Assembly: GCA_022826645.1 (NCBI GenBank)
Contig: JAJDUM010000017.1
Coordinates: 62,001-126,000, forward strand
DNA length: 64,000 nucleotides
From: Candidatus Poribacteria bacterium
Lineage (GTDB): Bacteria > Poribacteria > WGA-4E > PCPOR2b
Direction: 5' to 3'
In this document: positions 45,016 through 53,642 of the stretch, in pieces
Layout: every line of letters begins with the position of its first letter
Position numbering within the stretch: position 1 is the first letter of the stretch
Program-made: the position numbers and the translations under genes
Notes under the pieces: generated by a model
Database searches by the model: none
What the model was told of the DNA's origin: nothing
Seen by the model: the letters and a program-made list of their open reading frames with translations, nothing else

Positions 45016-46746
45016 TTAGCAGGCACCACATTTCTTACAGACAGTGGTATCGCACTGGCTTGTCATGAACCGTTTTTCGTGCTTATTGTGTTCGAGACGC
45101 AAGAATTCCGGCTTAACGTTGAGGTCAAGATAATCCCACGGATTGAATTCGCCGATAGAGCGTGGACGCAACGCATAAAAATCAGGATCCAAACCGTGTT
45201 TACGGAAGGTAGCTTTCCACGCGCCCCCTCTTGCGAGGTCTAAAATAACCCGGCTCAATCGTCGGTCGCCCCTGGCAAATACCGCCTCTTGATAGGCAAG
45301 TCGCGCACTTGCTGAGGAAAATTTCATTCCACCGATCCGACCCAACTCTTTTTTTAGGAACGTGAGTTTGCGAGAGATTGTCTTCGGATCTTCCATCGCT
45401 ACCCACTGGAATGGCGTGTGGGGTTTGGGAACCATAGGCGAAATTGTGAAACCGATCTGTGCCATCCGTCCAGACTTTTTCGCGTACGGTAAAACGATAG
45501 ATCGCATCTCCTTTGCCATGTCAACAATAGCTTCCACATCAGCGGGTGTTTCGTAAGGCACACCAATCAGGAAATAGAGACGGAGGTTCAAGATGTCCCG
45601 TTTGACAGCTTCTTCGAGGACATGATAGAGACGTTCGCGGGGAATGGCTTTGTTGACAACTTTCTGTAGATTCTCGGTGGCAACTTCCGGTGCAATTGTG
45701 ATTGTGCCTTGTTCACTGTCAGCAAGCGCGTCGAGTAAGGGAGGACGCACCGTCTCCGCCCGCAGGGAAGCGCAGGAGATACGGAAACCTCTCTCTACCA
45801 GCCCCGTCGCAATCGCGTCAATATCTGGGTGATCTGAGATTGATGCTCCTACGAGGCCAATCCGATCCGTAATGCCGCGCGCCTGCTCGGCGAGTTGGAG
45901 CGTGTTCTCCACAGATCGACGTCTTGGCCAACGTCGCGCATAGTCAGCAACGCAGAATCGGCATTGCCGTCCGCAGCCGCGTACAATCTCAATTAGGTGC
46001 GCGTTAGAAAACTCCGTGTTCGGTGTGAAGATCTTCGTGCAGGTTTCGGCATCATCAAGACTCGGAATTGCGGCAGAACGGATGCTGGCTGGTGCAGGCG
46101 ACTTCGCTCTCATCTCCTTGATGCCACCCTCGTCGTTATAGTCTACTTCATAAAAACGGGGCACATAGAGCCCTGGCACCGTAGCAAGTTCTCGCAATAA
46201 ATCTTCTTTAGATGCATGTGCTGCTTTCCACTCTCCAAAAATATCCATCAGATAGTGGATAGTCGCTTCTGCCTCGCCAACAACGAACACATCAATGAAA
46301 TCAGCAATAGGTTCGGGATTATAGGAGATATTAATCCCACCCGCGATAACAAGCGGATCGGCGTCAGTTCTATCCGCAGCAAGAGGTTCAAGGCGTGCCA
46401 TCTCCAGTGTAGTCGGAATATTGACATAATCCGATTCAAATGAGACGGAAAATCCGAGCAGATCAAATTGATTGAGTGGGGTCTGTGTTTCAAAGGAAAA
46501 GAGGGTGGTTCGACGGTCGTCGAGTTGACTTACTATCTCAGGTTCGGGGAGGAACGCGCGTTCGCAGGAGGTATCCTCGCGCTGGTTGAGGAGAGAATAG
46601 ATGACCTGAAGTCCCAAGCTGGACATGCCGAGCGCATAAGCACCTGGGTAGATTAGCGCAAACCTATTATCTTTCCGGAAATTGAAGTGTGGGCGGTGCT
46701 CCGCCTTGAGAAGTTCTTGGTAAGTTTGGCGTAAAACTCGTTGCAT
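45016..46746 (-). CDS. Radical SAM protein of the TIGR03960 (B12-binding-like) group
   Basis: 576 residues. The radical SAM cluster motif is RGCGRQCRFC (CxxxCxxC). The N-terminal 170 residues resemble a cobalamin-binding-type domain (FALIYPGAYALGMSSLGLQV, VIAGGINISYNPEPIADFID). EIVRGCG is followed by DYARRWPRR, typical of the TIGR03960 family. A C-terminal cysteine motif CDTTVCKKCGAC ends the protein and could bind another cluster. Function in this family is undefined. It starts 21 nt after ftsZ on the same strand and is therefore likely part of that transcript. Confidence 0.87.
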   Translation of the reverse strand: MQRVLRQTYQELLKAEHRPHFNFRKDNRFALIYPGAYALGMSSLGLQVIYSLLNQREDTSCERAFLPEPEIVSQLDDRRTTLFSFETQTPLNQFDLLGFSVSFESDYVNIPTTLEMARLEPLAADRTDADPLVIAGGINISYNPEPIADFIDVFVVGEAEATIHYLMDIFGEWKAAHASKEDLLRELATVPGLYVPRFYEVDYNDEGGIKEMRAKSPAPASIRSAAIPSLDDAETCTKIFTPNTEFSNAHLIEIVRGCGRQCRFCVADYARRWPRRRSVENTLQLAEQARGITDRIGLVGASISDHPDIDAIATGLVERGFRISCASLRAETVRPPLLDALADSEQGTITIAPEVATENLQKVVNKAIPRERLYHVLEEAVKRDILNLRLYFLIGVPYETPADVEAIVDMAKEMRSIVLPYAKKSGRMAQIGFTISPMVPKPHTPFQWVAMEDPKTISRKLTFLKKELGRIGGMKFSSASARLAYQEAVFARGDRRLSRVILDLARGGAWKATFRKHGLDPDFYALRPRSIGEFNPWDYLDLNVKPEFLRLEHNKHEKRFMTSQCDTTVCKKCGAC

Positions 46747-46767
46747 AATAATTTTGTCGAGACAGAC

Positions 46768-48030
46768 TTATTTCTTGTCCTTCACATTACCACGGACTCG
46801 TAAAAACGCAGGAATATCCAACAGATCCTCATCGTCCGGTGGAATATCGGGCTTCACTACGTCACCTGTAGGGCGATTCTGGGTGGATCCTGAGGACGGT
46901 GGTACAAAAGCACCCGTACCCCCTGGATTATAGCCAGTTTGCCCCGCATTTCCTGAGGCGTGTGCGGTTCCTTGTGTACTTCGTGGGAAATTACGCCCCA
47001 AGAACTCTTCCAGATTCACAATATCGCCCTGTCCTGTTTTTTGTCTGCTGCTTCGCGTCTGAGGGTCAAACCCTGTTGCAATAACGGTTACCCGCAGTTC
47101 ATCTTCCAGATTGTCATCATAAGCTAATCCAAAAATTACCTGCTCTGTATCGGATGCTTCTCTGATAACCTCCATGGCATCTTCCAATTCGTGCATTGCC
47201 ATGTCGCTGGGACCGGTGATATTCACGATAATTCCAGTTGCTCCCTCAATCGAGTTTTCTTCTAATAGCGGCGAAAGGATGGCGCGCTTTGCTGCTCCTT
47301 GGGCACGATTGTCGCCTGTCCCCGCACCAATTCCCATCAATGCTCCGCCCGCATTTGACATGATGGTTTTGACATCGGCGAAGTCAAGATTAATTTCGCC
47401 AGGAACCATGATGAGATCGGAGATGCTCTGGACGGCATGAAGCAAAATCTGATCTCCCATCCGGAAGCCCATTTTTATCGGCATATTCCGATCTGCCTCT
47501 TCAATGAGACGTTGGTTCGGAATCACAATAACGGAATCAGTGTTCTCACGCATTTGAGTGACACCTGCTTCAGCCTGGATAGCACGCTGCCTGCCCTCAA
47601 AGACAAATGGACGCGTAACAACACCAATTGTCAATGCCTCCGTTTCCTTAGCCAATCCCGCAATAATGGGTGCTGCGCCTGTACCTGTCCCGCCTCCCAT
47701 TCCAGCCGTAACAAATACCATGTCTGCATCTTCGACGATGCTTCGGAGATTTTCCTTGCTCTCTTCAGCTGCCCTACGTCCTACATCCGGGTTCGCCCCA
47801 GCACCGAGTCCGCCCGTCGTATTTTCGCCAATTTTCACCCGGGTTGCATTATGACACGTTCTTAGTGCTTGAACATCAGTGTTGACTACGAAGAATTCGA
47901 CACCGGCTAACTCAGCCTCAATCATACGCCTGACCGCGTTGCTGCCTCCGCCCCCAACACCAATGACTTTGATACGCGCGACATTTGCAAATTCGTCCTG
48001 TTCCACAAATTCAATTACATTGTCGTTCAT
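46768..48030 (-). CDS. ftsZ: Cell division GTPase FtsZ
   Basis: 420 residues. FtsZ polymerises into the Z ring that organises division. The nucleotide-binding GVGGGGSNAVRRM (about residue 24) and the tubulin signature GGGTGTGAAP (about residue 115) are intact, as is the T7 loop NLDFADVKTIM. A variable linker rich in Gly, Thr and Pro is followed by the conserved C-terminal tail DIPAFLR, which binds FtsA. It is the last gene of the division cluster and has its own promoter at 48177-48205, with a leader of about 140 nt. The ribosome site is weak. Confidence 0.98.
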   Translation of the reverse strand: MNDNVIEFVEQDEFANVARIKVIGVGGGGSNAVRRMIEAELAGVEFFVVNTDVQALRTCHNATRVKIGENTTGGLGAGANPDVGRRAAEESKENLRSIVEDADMVFVTAGMGGGTGTGAAPIIAGLAKETEALTIGVVTRPFVFEGRQRAIQAEAGVTQMRENTDSVIVIPNQRLIEEADRNMPIKMGFRMGDQILLHAVQSISDLIMVPGEINLDFADVKTIMSNAGGALMGIGAGTGDNRAQGAAKRAILSPLLEENSIEGATGIIVNITGPSDMAMHELEDAMEVIREASDTEQVIFGLAYDDNLEDELRVTVIATGFDPQTRSSRQKTGQGDIVNLEEFLGRNFPRSTQGTAHASGNAGQTGYNPGGTGAFVPPSSGSTQNRPTGDVVKPDIPPDDEDLLDIPAFLRVRGNVKDKK

Positions 48031-48176
48031 AACTTTCAGTTATACTCCCATTAACGGAGCAACCTAACTCCTCCCTTGTTTGAAGCGCACCCGAGCGTCA
48101 AGATGGCAGTGCAAGGCGGTTCAGCCGTAAACCGCAGAAGATACACAGGACATCTAGACCCACACACTACTTTCAG

Positions 48177-48205
48177 ATTATAGAAAACCACCCAATTAAA
48201 GTCAA
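48177..48205 (-). promoter_or_regulatory. Strong sigma70 promoter of ftsZ
   Basis: On the minus strand: TTGACT, 17 nt and a perfect TATAAT, in the 219-nt ftsA-ftsZ gap. The leader contains a hairpin GCGGTT/AACCGC near 48117-48137. It could let ftsZ be expressed at a higher level than ftsQ and ftsA. Confidence 0.75.
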
Positions 48206-48249
48206 TACTTTTCTGCATCTACAACACAATCTCAGCCGGACCTTAGTAT

Positions 48250-49488
48250 TTACAACCAGTCCTGAAACCACTGCTTCATACGTTTGAAGATTTGATCGAA
48301 CAGGTTCGTTCCTTTGATAAAGGTTCTTTTGGGAGCGCGATAATGCTCCATCGCGCCAGCAAGGACAAGTCCAACACCTGTTGCATAGACCGGACTGTGT
48401 ATTTTCTCCGTTAACCCCTTCAGCGCACAGGGATATCCTACCCGAACTGGGCAAGGAAAAGCCTGTTCAGCTGATTCCAGCAACCCATCAAGAAGCGCAG
48501 TACCACCGGTAAGTACAACTCCAGCTGGAATGGTGAGATTGCAATTGTGAATTTCCTGACCGATTAGACTTAGGAATTCGTCCATACGACACTGGATAAT
48601 TTCTGCTAAATCTCGGCGCGTGATGAAACGCGGCTTGTGCACACCTCCGACAGTTGAAATCGGAATAGCGTCGTTCTGATCCACGAGATCAACTGATGCA
48701 CAGCCGTAGCGCAGTTTAATTTTGTCTGCATCTTGTGGCGTTATCTTTAACAGTTGCGCAATATCATTGGTGATATGATGCCCACCAAGCGAGAGTACAG
48801 CAGAATGATGGAGAGTACCCTCCTTGTAGACCACAACATCTGTGGTACCGCCCCCCATGTCCGCAAGAGCAACACCAGCTGCCTTCTCCTCAGGCGTGAG
48901 GACCGCCTCGGCAGAAGCAATAGGTTCTAAGATGATATCTTCAACAGAAATCCCTGCATTATAAATACTTTTCACCAAGTTTTGTGCAGACGCGACAGCA
49001 CCGGTAATGATATGAACATAAGCTTCCAGGCGAACCCCAGACATACCAACCGGATCCTTAATGCCTCCTTGCTCATCAACAATAAAACCTTGTGGAACCA
49101 CATGCAGTATTTCTCGTTCAACAGGAATCTTCATTGCCTGCGCAGCGTTAATTGCACGTTCCACATCGGCTTGTGTAATCTCGTGCCCCTCGCCTGAAAC
49201 GGCAACGAGACCGTGAGAAGTTTGCCCGGTTATATGTCCTCCTGCGATACCGGCATATACAGATCCAATCTGCACACCTGCCATGAGTTCAGCCGTTTCA
49301 ACAGCCTGACGAATCGCCGTTGTCGTGAGATCTATATCAACAACGACTCCCTTCCGTAGCCCTTCAGAAGGGGCAGTGCCCACACCTATAATCTCGATCT
49401 TTTCCGGATCACCTTGCCAAGTATTTCCGATAATCGCAGCAATTTTGCTAGTACCAATGTCTAGACCAACAATAATTTCTTCTGCCAT
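48250..49488 (-). CDS. ftsA: Cell division protein FtsA
   Basis: 412 residues from the ATG at 49488, with GGGGAGG upstream; an open frame reaches further into ftsQ but is not used. The actin-like ATPase begins EEIIVGLDIGTSKIAAIIGN (phosphate 1). ALADMGGGTTDVVVYKEG is phosphate 2 and VVLTGGTALLDGL the adenosine motif. RVGYPCALKGL precedes the last part. The C-terminus (RMKQWFQDWL) is an amphipathic helix for membrane anchoring of FtsZ. Start lies one nucleotide after the ftsQ stop. Confidence 0.97.
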   Translation of the reverse strand: MAEEIIVGLDIGTSKIAAIIGNTWQGDPEKIEIIGVGTAPSEGLRKGVVVDIDLTTTAIRQAVETAELMAGVQIGSVYAGIAGGHITGQTSHGLVAVSGEGHEITQADVERAINAAQAMKIPVEREILHVVPQGFIVDEQGGIKDPVGMSGVRLEAYVHIITGAVASAQNLVKSIYNAGISVEDIILEPIASAEAVLTPEEKAAGVALADMGGGTTDVVVYKEGTLHHSAVLSLGGHHITNDIAQLLKITPQDADKIKLRYGCASVDLVDQNDAIPISTVGGVHKPRFITRRDLAEIIQCRMDEFLSLIGQEIHNCNLTIPAGVVLTGGTALLDGLLESAEQAFPCPVRVGYPCALKGLTEKIHSPVYATGVGLVLAGAMEHYRAPKRTFIKGTNLFDQIFKRMKQWFQDWL

Positions 49489-49489
49489 C

Positions 49490-50329
49490 TTACCGTCCTC
49501 CCCAATATATGGCATCTTTGAACCTTGCGTCCAAATAACCATCAAGAGGATTTGAAGTATGTTGCCCTTTTCCTGTGAATATGGCCTGATTCTTCATGAA
49601 TAAATTAATGTGATGAATACCAGTGTCAATCGAATCCGATGAAATCCACACGATAGGGAGATTGCTAAATTGGAGAATGATCTTATCTGACTGATTCGCA
49701 TTAATCGTTTGTAGCGTGGGTACCACTTCCGGTGCCAGACTCAGAGCCGACTTTAGCACGTTCAGGGCGACTTGAACACCACCAGAATCCACTCGATCAC
49801 CAACATTCGACAATTTGCGATCATTACTGATAACCGTAACGATCGAATTGGAAACCGACAGTAATTCTATATGCTCTAACACATAACCTTCTAGATCAAC
49901 CAACGCAAAGCGAATACGACCATCTTCTGGGTATTTCAGCAATGCAACTGGTTCTCTTTCAGTTATCTCAAGCGTCAATGACCGTTTTAGAATGCTTTTT
50001 GAAATATGCGCTTGTTTGACGTAACTGAGTTTCTGTTTGAGACGTTGTTCAATTGCAGACCCTGAAATGGTATGCACATCACTTTGCCGAGAACTCAAAT
50101 TTAACGCGGCGATTACTTCCTTCTGTGTGTAATGCTCATTTCCGGAAATGGAGATCTGTTTCACATGAAAAAAGCCAGCGTCTAACGCCAAATAATAAAT
50201 GAAAAGCAACCCAACTACACATGTTATACCAATTATTAAATAACGCCCAATATGCGAAGAAGAATTTTCAGGCACCGAAATTAGGCGGGCTTTAAATTGA
50301 TCGGAAGAATAACGCAATGAGGATTGCAC
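49490..50329 (-). CDS. ftsQ: Cell division protein FtsQ/DivIB
   Basis: 279 residues. A short cytoplasmic tail, one transmembrane segment (about residue 29-50, YLIIGITCVVGLLFIYYLAL), then a POTRA domain (FFHVKQISISGNEHYTQKEV) and the FtsQ domain. It bridges early and late divisome proteins. The start appears to be GTG at 50329, with only a weak AGG site. The gene upstream should be ddl or murB; here it is a divergent restriction endonuclease gene, leaving only about 80 nt for an ftsQ promoter. Confidence 0.92.
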   Translation of the reverse strand: MQSSLRYSSDQFKARLISVPENSSSHIGRYLIIGITCVVGLLFIYYLALDAGFFHVKQISISGNEHYTQKEVIAALNLSSRQSDVHTISGSAIEQRLKQKLSYVKQAHISKSILKRSLTLEITEREPVALLKYPEDGRIRFALVDLEGYVLEHIELLSVSNSIVTVISNDRKLSNVGDRVDSGGVQVALNVLKSALSLAPEVVPTLQTINANQSDKIILQFSNLPIVWISSDSIDTGIHHINLFMKNQAIFTGKGQHTSNPLDGYLDARFKDAIYWGGR

Positions 50330-50408
50330 GAAATATAAACCTAGTGGATGTGCATGTTAGCATGTAACCGTCTATATGTTTCGCAGCTAAACTTGTTTGG
50401 AGGAAATA

Positions 50409-50999
50409 ATGAGTAGCTCACATTTAAGACTAAGGGAAAACTGGCAAACTTTCAGTGGCAACCTTGCTTCTGTAGCCGAACAAAATTTTGCTGATGTATT
50501 TAATAAGCTTCTTGCAGATACTGATTATGTTCTCAATACTAGCCCCAGAGACTTTGCCAATATTTACTACGATTATCCATTACTAGACAGGGACGAGGAA
50601 CAGATATATGACCCACAAATAGAATATAGACACGGCTTTGTTCCTGATTTCTCCATTACTAATACAACAACAGATAAGCACATCTATATTGAACTAAAGA
50701 GACAAGACGGATGGGTTGAAGGTAAACCCAGGAGTGCAGGAAGGGGCAATGCCCACGAAAGATGCTGTAAATATTTCACCCCAGGTTTAATGAAAATTCT
50801 GCGCGAACAAAGCCGAATACAGAACATACTACCATTTTGGATTGTATTTATAGGCGACATTACACGAGATCCTTGCCGGGTTAGAGAAATCACCTGCTGG
50901 TTTGATGAATACACCAATAATTTCTTTTTTTGGCGCAACAATAATTCTAATTTACTCGGATTACATTTTATTCAGCACATTGCTCCCCATCTTGATTAA
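50409..50999 (+). CDS. Type II restriction endonuclease, MunI/EcoRI-like
   Basis: 196 residues from the ATG at 50409, which has GGAGGAAA 5 nt upstream; a TTG start four codons earlier is less likely. The PD-(D/E)xK nuclease site reads VPDFSITN ... IYIELKRQDG (about residues 83-103). GRGNAHERCCKYF (about residue 114-126) matches the EcoRI segment GNAIER, whose Asn, Ala and Arg contact the AATT core; MunI has a similar one. Length is right for MunI (about 200 residues). It should cut a site with an AATT core, such as CAATTG (inference). It is convergent with the methyltransferase gene and overlaps it by 32 nt. Confidence 0.82.
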   Translation: MSSSHLRLRENWQTFSGNLASVAEQNFADVFNKLLADTDYVLNTSPRDFANIYYDYPLLDRDEEQIYDPQIEYRHGFVPDFSITNTTTDKHIYIELKRQDGWVEGKPRSAGRGNAHERCCKYFTPGLMKILREQSRIQNILPFWIVFIGDITRDPCRVREITCWFDEYTNNFFFWRNNNSNLLGLHFIQHIAPHLD

Positions 51000-51795
51000 T
51001 TTCAAGCCCCCAAGAATCATAACCTTCTTTGCTATCCCTAGCAAATAACTCAATGCGGGATTGATAAGGAAACATTTGTATTATGCCTTGGGCAATTTCT
51101 ATAGGCTTTTCGCTATGTCTGTTGCGAGGCACTTCAATTAACTGTTTAACGTTTCTTGCACCTCTAGGCGTAGGGATTCGACCTCGCTTGAACAAAAGAC
51201 ATAATTCGCAATAAGATAACGTATAGTGCCCAGGATTATGATTCATTTTGTTCCACACAAAAACAACCGTCTTATATTCAAATCCCCAGGCCACACCTAA
51301 TTCAATAGCCTGTGCTAAATGCGGATTAGTAGTCCATAAAAACAATAAAGAGTTATCTTTTGCGATTTGTTGTACTGGTAGTTTCTTTAACTCCTCCGTA
51401 GGAATAGTTGGATACTGAAAACATGCAGAACTAATAAATATTCTATCCTTCCATCCATTATTCTTCTCTACTGTTCCACTTTTATCAAACTGTAACTTCC
51501 CCTTATAGTGCCACGGGGGATCAGCATAAATAATATCATATTCTTTATTCGGTAATGGCGGAAATGCACAATCCAGCCAGTTTGATTGTGTCCTGACTTT
51601 GACTTCTTCGTTATAAATTGAATAACTAGTAGGATTCATCGTTTTCGAGGGAAGTCCTTCCGTATGAATGCCCACAGACTGCTCTTGTTGTTGTGATGGT
51701 TGGGCTAAATTTAGGTAGAGCTGCTCATTCTCTTTTGCCAGAATCTTAGGTACATCGTCAGGCTTGGCCTTGATTTGTCGAGTCAGAGACATCAT
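50968..51795 (-). CDS. DNA adenine-N6 methyltransferase, MT-A70 type
   Basis: 275 residues. The catalytic DPPW motif is in YDIIYADPPWHYKGK (about residue 90), and the AdoMet-binding part is at the C-terminal end (HSEKPIEIAQGIIQMFP and RIELFARDSKEGYDSWG), the circular order of the MT-A70 family. SLLFLWTTNPHLAQAIELG is the usual fourth-helix region. It would protect the host from the endonuclease encoded tail to tail with it. GGAGGTGA lies directly before two ATG codons (51795 and 51792), so either could be used. The start overlaps the end of the RHH gene, implying coupled translation. The region is visibly AT-rich. Confidence 0.9.
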   Translation of the reverse strand: MMSLTRQIKAKPDDVPKILAKENEQLYLNLAQPSQQQEQSVGIHTEGLPSKTMNPTSYSIYNEEVKVRTQSNWLDCAFPPLPNKEYDIIYADPPWHYKGKLQFDKSGTVEKNNGWKDRIFISSACFQYPTIPTEELKKLPVQQIAKDNSLLFLWTTNPHLAQAIELGVAWGFEYKTVVFVWNKMNHNPGHYTLSYCELCLLFKRGRIPTPRGARNVKQLIEVPRNRHSEKPIEIAQGIIQMFPYQSRIELFARDSKEGYDSWGLEINQDGEQCAE

Positions 51796-51955
51796 TCACC
51801 TCCGTCGGATCTTTTTCGTTTTGATGCTTTTCGTAAAATTCAAGAACGCAAAGCCGTACGACCTGACTGATGGACATACGCTTGAGCTCGGCATATTTCC
51901 GCACGAAATCGTGCAAATCCTTATCTAATCGAAACTGTACAGTTTGTTTAGCCAT
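51758..51955 (-). CDS. Ribbon-helix-helix regulator upstream of the methyltransferase
   Basis: 65 residues from the ATG at 51955. The start AKQTVQFRLDKDLHDFVRKY gives the beta strand and first helix of a CopG/Arc-type RHH domain, and RMSISQVVRLCVLEFYE the second helix. The 3' end overlaps the methyltransferase start by 38 nt. Restriction-modification systems are usually controlled by helix-turn-helix C proteins, so an RHH in that position is unusual. It could repress the module, binding the palindrome at 52043. It could also be an antitoxin remnant. Confidence 0.78.
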   Translation of the reverse strand: MAKQTVQFRLDKDLHDFVRKYAELKRMSISQVVRLCVLEFYEKHQNEKDPTEVNDVSDSTNQGQA

Positions 51956-51965
51956 GATGTAACCA

Positions 51966-51994
51966 ATTATATTACAAATCATTGCAAATATCAA
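51966..51994 (-). promoter_or_regulatory. Probable sigma70 promoter of the RHH-methyltransferase pair
   Basis: Minus strand: TTGATA, 17 nt and a perfect TATAAT, only 11 nt before the RHH ATG. The short leader suggests a weakly translated or leaderless-like message. Confidence 0.65.
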
Positions 51995-52042
51995 ATAAAA
52001 ATTAAGAGAATTTGCCCCAAACCGTGCTTTTTTACGTTTTTT

Positions 52043-52067
52043 TGTATATTTTCGCAATAAATATACA
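52043..52067. promoter_or_regulatory. Palindrome upstream of the RHH gene, candidate operator
   Basis: Perfect 9-bp inverted arms TGTATATTT/AAATATACA around 7 nt. It is 49 nt upstream of the -35 box of the RHH promoter. No T-run follows on either strand in the right place, so it is not a terminator. It could be the operator of the RHH protein. The rest of 52058-52234 is AT-rich and without a gene. Confidence 0.45.
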
Positions 52068-52234
52068 ATATCTCGTGCTATACGCGTCTAAATGACCTGG
52101 CTGCGACGATTAATTCGCATTATTCCCGTGGATATAATAAAAAAAGTATCAGCCCCCAAATCCAGTGGTTTCGCAGTTCCTTAACAAGCACACTGGACTA
52201 GATATGACAGATGTGAATCATGAGAAACTTGTAT

Positions 52235-53623
52235 TCAACAGTTGCCTGACGCCTCATCGGAACCATCTAGCTTATCCAATAATTCACGACCAACTTGCCA
52301 GATGTCACCTGCTCCAACCGTGATGACAATATCATTCGGACGAACAATGTCCGCGAGAGTTTTGATTATTTCGTTTTTGTCAGGGATATAAATCACGTGT
52401 CGATGTCCATGCGCCTGTATTGCACGTGCCAGTTTTTCTGCAGTTACTCCTTCGACTGGAGCCTCTCCGGCACCATAAATCGAACTAACAATTAGGACAT
52501 CTGTTTGATAGAACGACCTCGAAAACTCTTCAGCAAGATGCTTGACTCGTTGGTAACGGTGCGGTTGAAAAACAGCGACGATACGGCGGTTATAGCTTTC
52601 CCGCGCCGCATTAAAGGTTGCTTTTAGTTTCGCGGGATTATGGGCATAATCGTCTACTACAATGATGTCGTTGACCTGACCAATAATCTCAAAACGACGA
52701 TGAACCCCGCGAAAAGACTCCAAAGCCTCTCGTATAGAATCGAAAGGCACTCCCAACTCCAGTCCAACAGCGATTGCTGCTAATGAATTCAAGATATTGT
52801 GGTTGCCCGGCATTTTAAGATGAACATTGCCCAGAACTTCCCCGTGTGCATGAACACGGTAGTGAGAGGTGGGGCCGTCAATACTTAACCGCTCCGCCAT
52901 CAGGTCGGCGCGCGTTTCTATTCCGTAAGTCACATAGCGTTTTTCGATCCGGGGGATTAGCTGCTGTATGTTTTCCTGATCTAGGCATAACACGGCAGTC
53001 CCGTAAAACGGAACCTTGTTGATGAATTGGAGAAACGTTTCGCCGATTTCTTCAACACTATTATAGTAATCAAGATGATCAGCATCAACCGATGTTACCA
53101 CGGCGATGGTCGGAAAGAACTTTTCAATTGAACCGTAGGCCTCGTCTGCTTCAACAACCATCATCTCGCCTTGCCCAATCCGAGCGTGGCTGCCCAAGCT
53201 GACCAACTTGCCTCCGACGACAACGGTCGGATCCAGCTTATCCAGCACGGCCGCTGTCATCGCAGTTGTGGTAGTTTTTCCGTGTGTCCCACTCACTGCA
53301 ACGCTGTATTTCATCCGCATGATCTCTGCGAGCATTTCTGCGCCCCGGATAACAGGAATCTTGTGTTCCTTAGCGGCAACTATTTCAGGATTTTGGATCG
53401 AAACAGCGGGAGACATGACCACAACATCCGCACCGGTGATCTGTTCTGCGGCATGGCCATAATAGACACTAGCACCGAGCGCGGCCAAGCGCTCGGTGAC
53501 TTCCGTTTCGCGCAAATCGGATCCGGAGACATGAAAATTGAGGTTCAGCAAGATTTCAGCAATCCCGCTGAGACCTGAACCACCAATACCAATAAGATGA
53601 ATATGACGCGTTTTTCCAAACAT
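52235..53623 (-). CDS. murC: UDP-N-acetylmuramate--L-alanine ligase MurC
   Basis: 462 residues. It adds L-alanine to UDP-MurNAc, the first peptide step of peptidoglycan synthesis. The start HLIGIGGSGLSGIAEIL is the MurC signature, SGTHGKTTTTAM (about residue 112) is the ATP loop, and the central domain has EADEAYGS and DYAHNPAKLKA. The end matches the C-terminal Mur ligase domain. Starts 19 nt after murG. Downstream, where murB is expected, lies the restriction-modification module. Confidence 0.97.
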   Translation of the reverse strand: MFGKTRHIHLIGIGGSGLSGIAEILLNLNFHVSGSDLRETEVTERLAALGASVYYGHAAEQITGADVVVMSPAVSIQNPEIVAAKEHKIPVIRGAEMLAEIMRMKYSVAVSGTHGKTTTTAMTAAVLDKLDPTVVVGGKLVSLGSHARIGQGEMMVVEADEAYGSIEKFFPTIAVVTSVDADHLDYYNSVEEIGETFLQFINKVPFYGTAVLCLDQENIQQLIPRIEKRYVTYGIETRADLMAERLSIDGPTSHYRVHAHGEVLGNVHLKMPGNHNILNSLAAIAVGLELGVPFDSIREALESFRGVHRRFEIIGQVNDIIVVDDYAHNPAKLKATFNAARESYNRRIVAVFQPHRYQRVKHLAEEFSRSFYQTDVLIVSSIYGAGEAPVEGVTAEKLARAIQAHGHRHVIYIPDKNEIIKTLADIVRPNDIVITVGAGDIWQVGRELLDKLDGSDEASGNC

Positions 53624-53642
53624 AGATGTAGACCTTCTAAAT

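Noticed and set aside
50352-50368. GCATGTTAGCATGTAA direct repeat between ftsQ and the endonuclease gene
   Set aside because: Two 8-bp units are too short to call an operator without other copies.
52125-52195. Inverted repeat TCCAGTG/CACTGGA followed on the minus strand by a T-run after murC
   Set aside because: The loop is 25 nt and the T-run lies about 15 nt beyond the stem, so it does not fit an intrinsic terminator.
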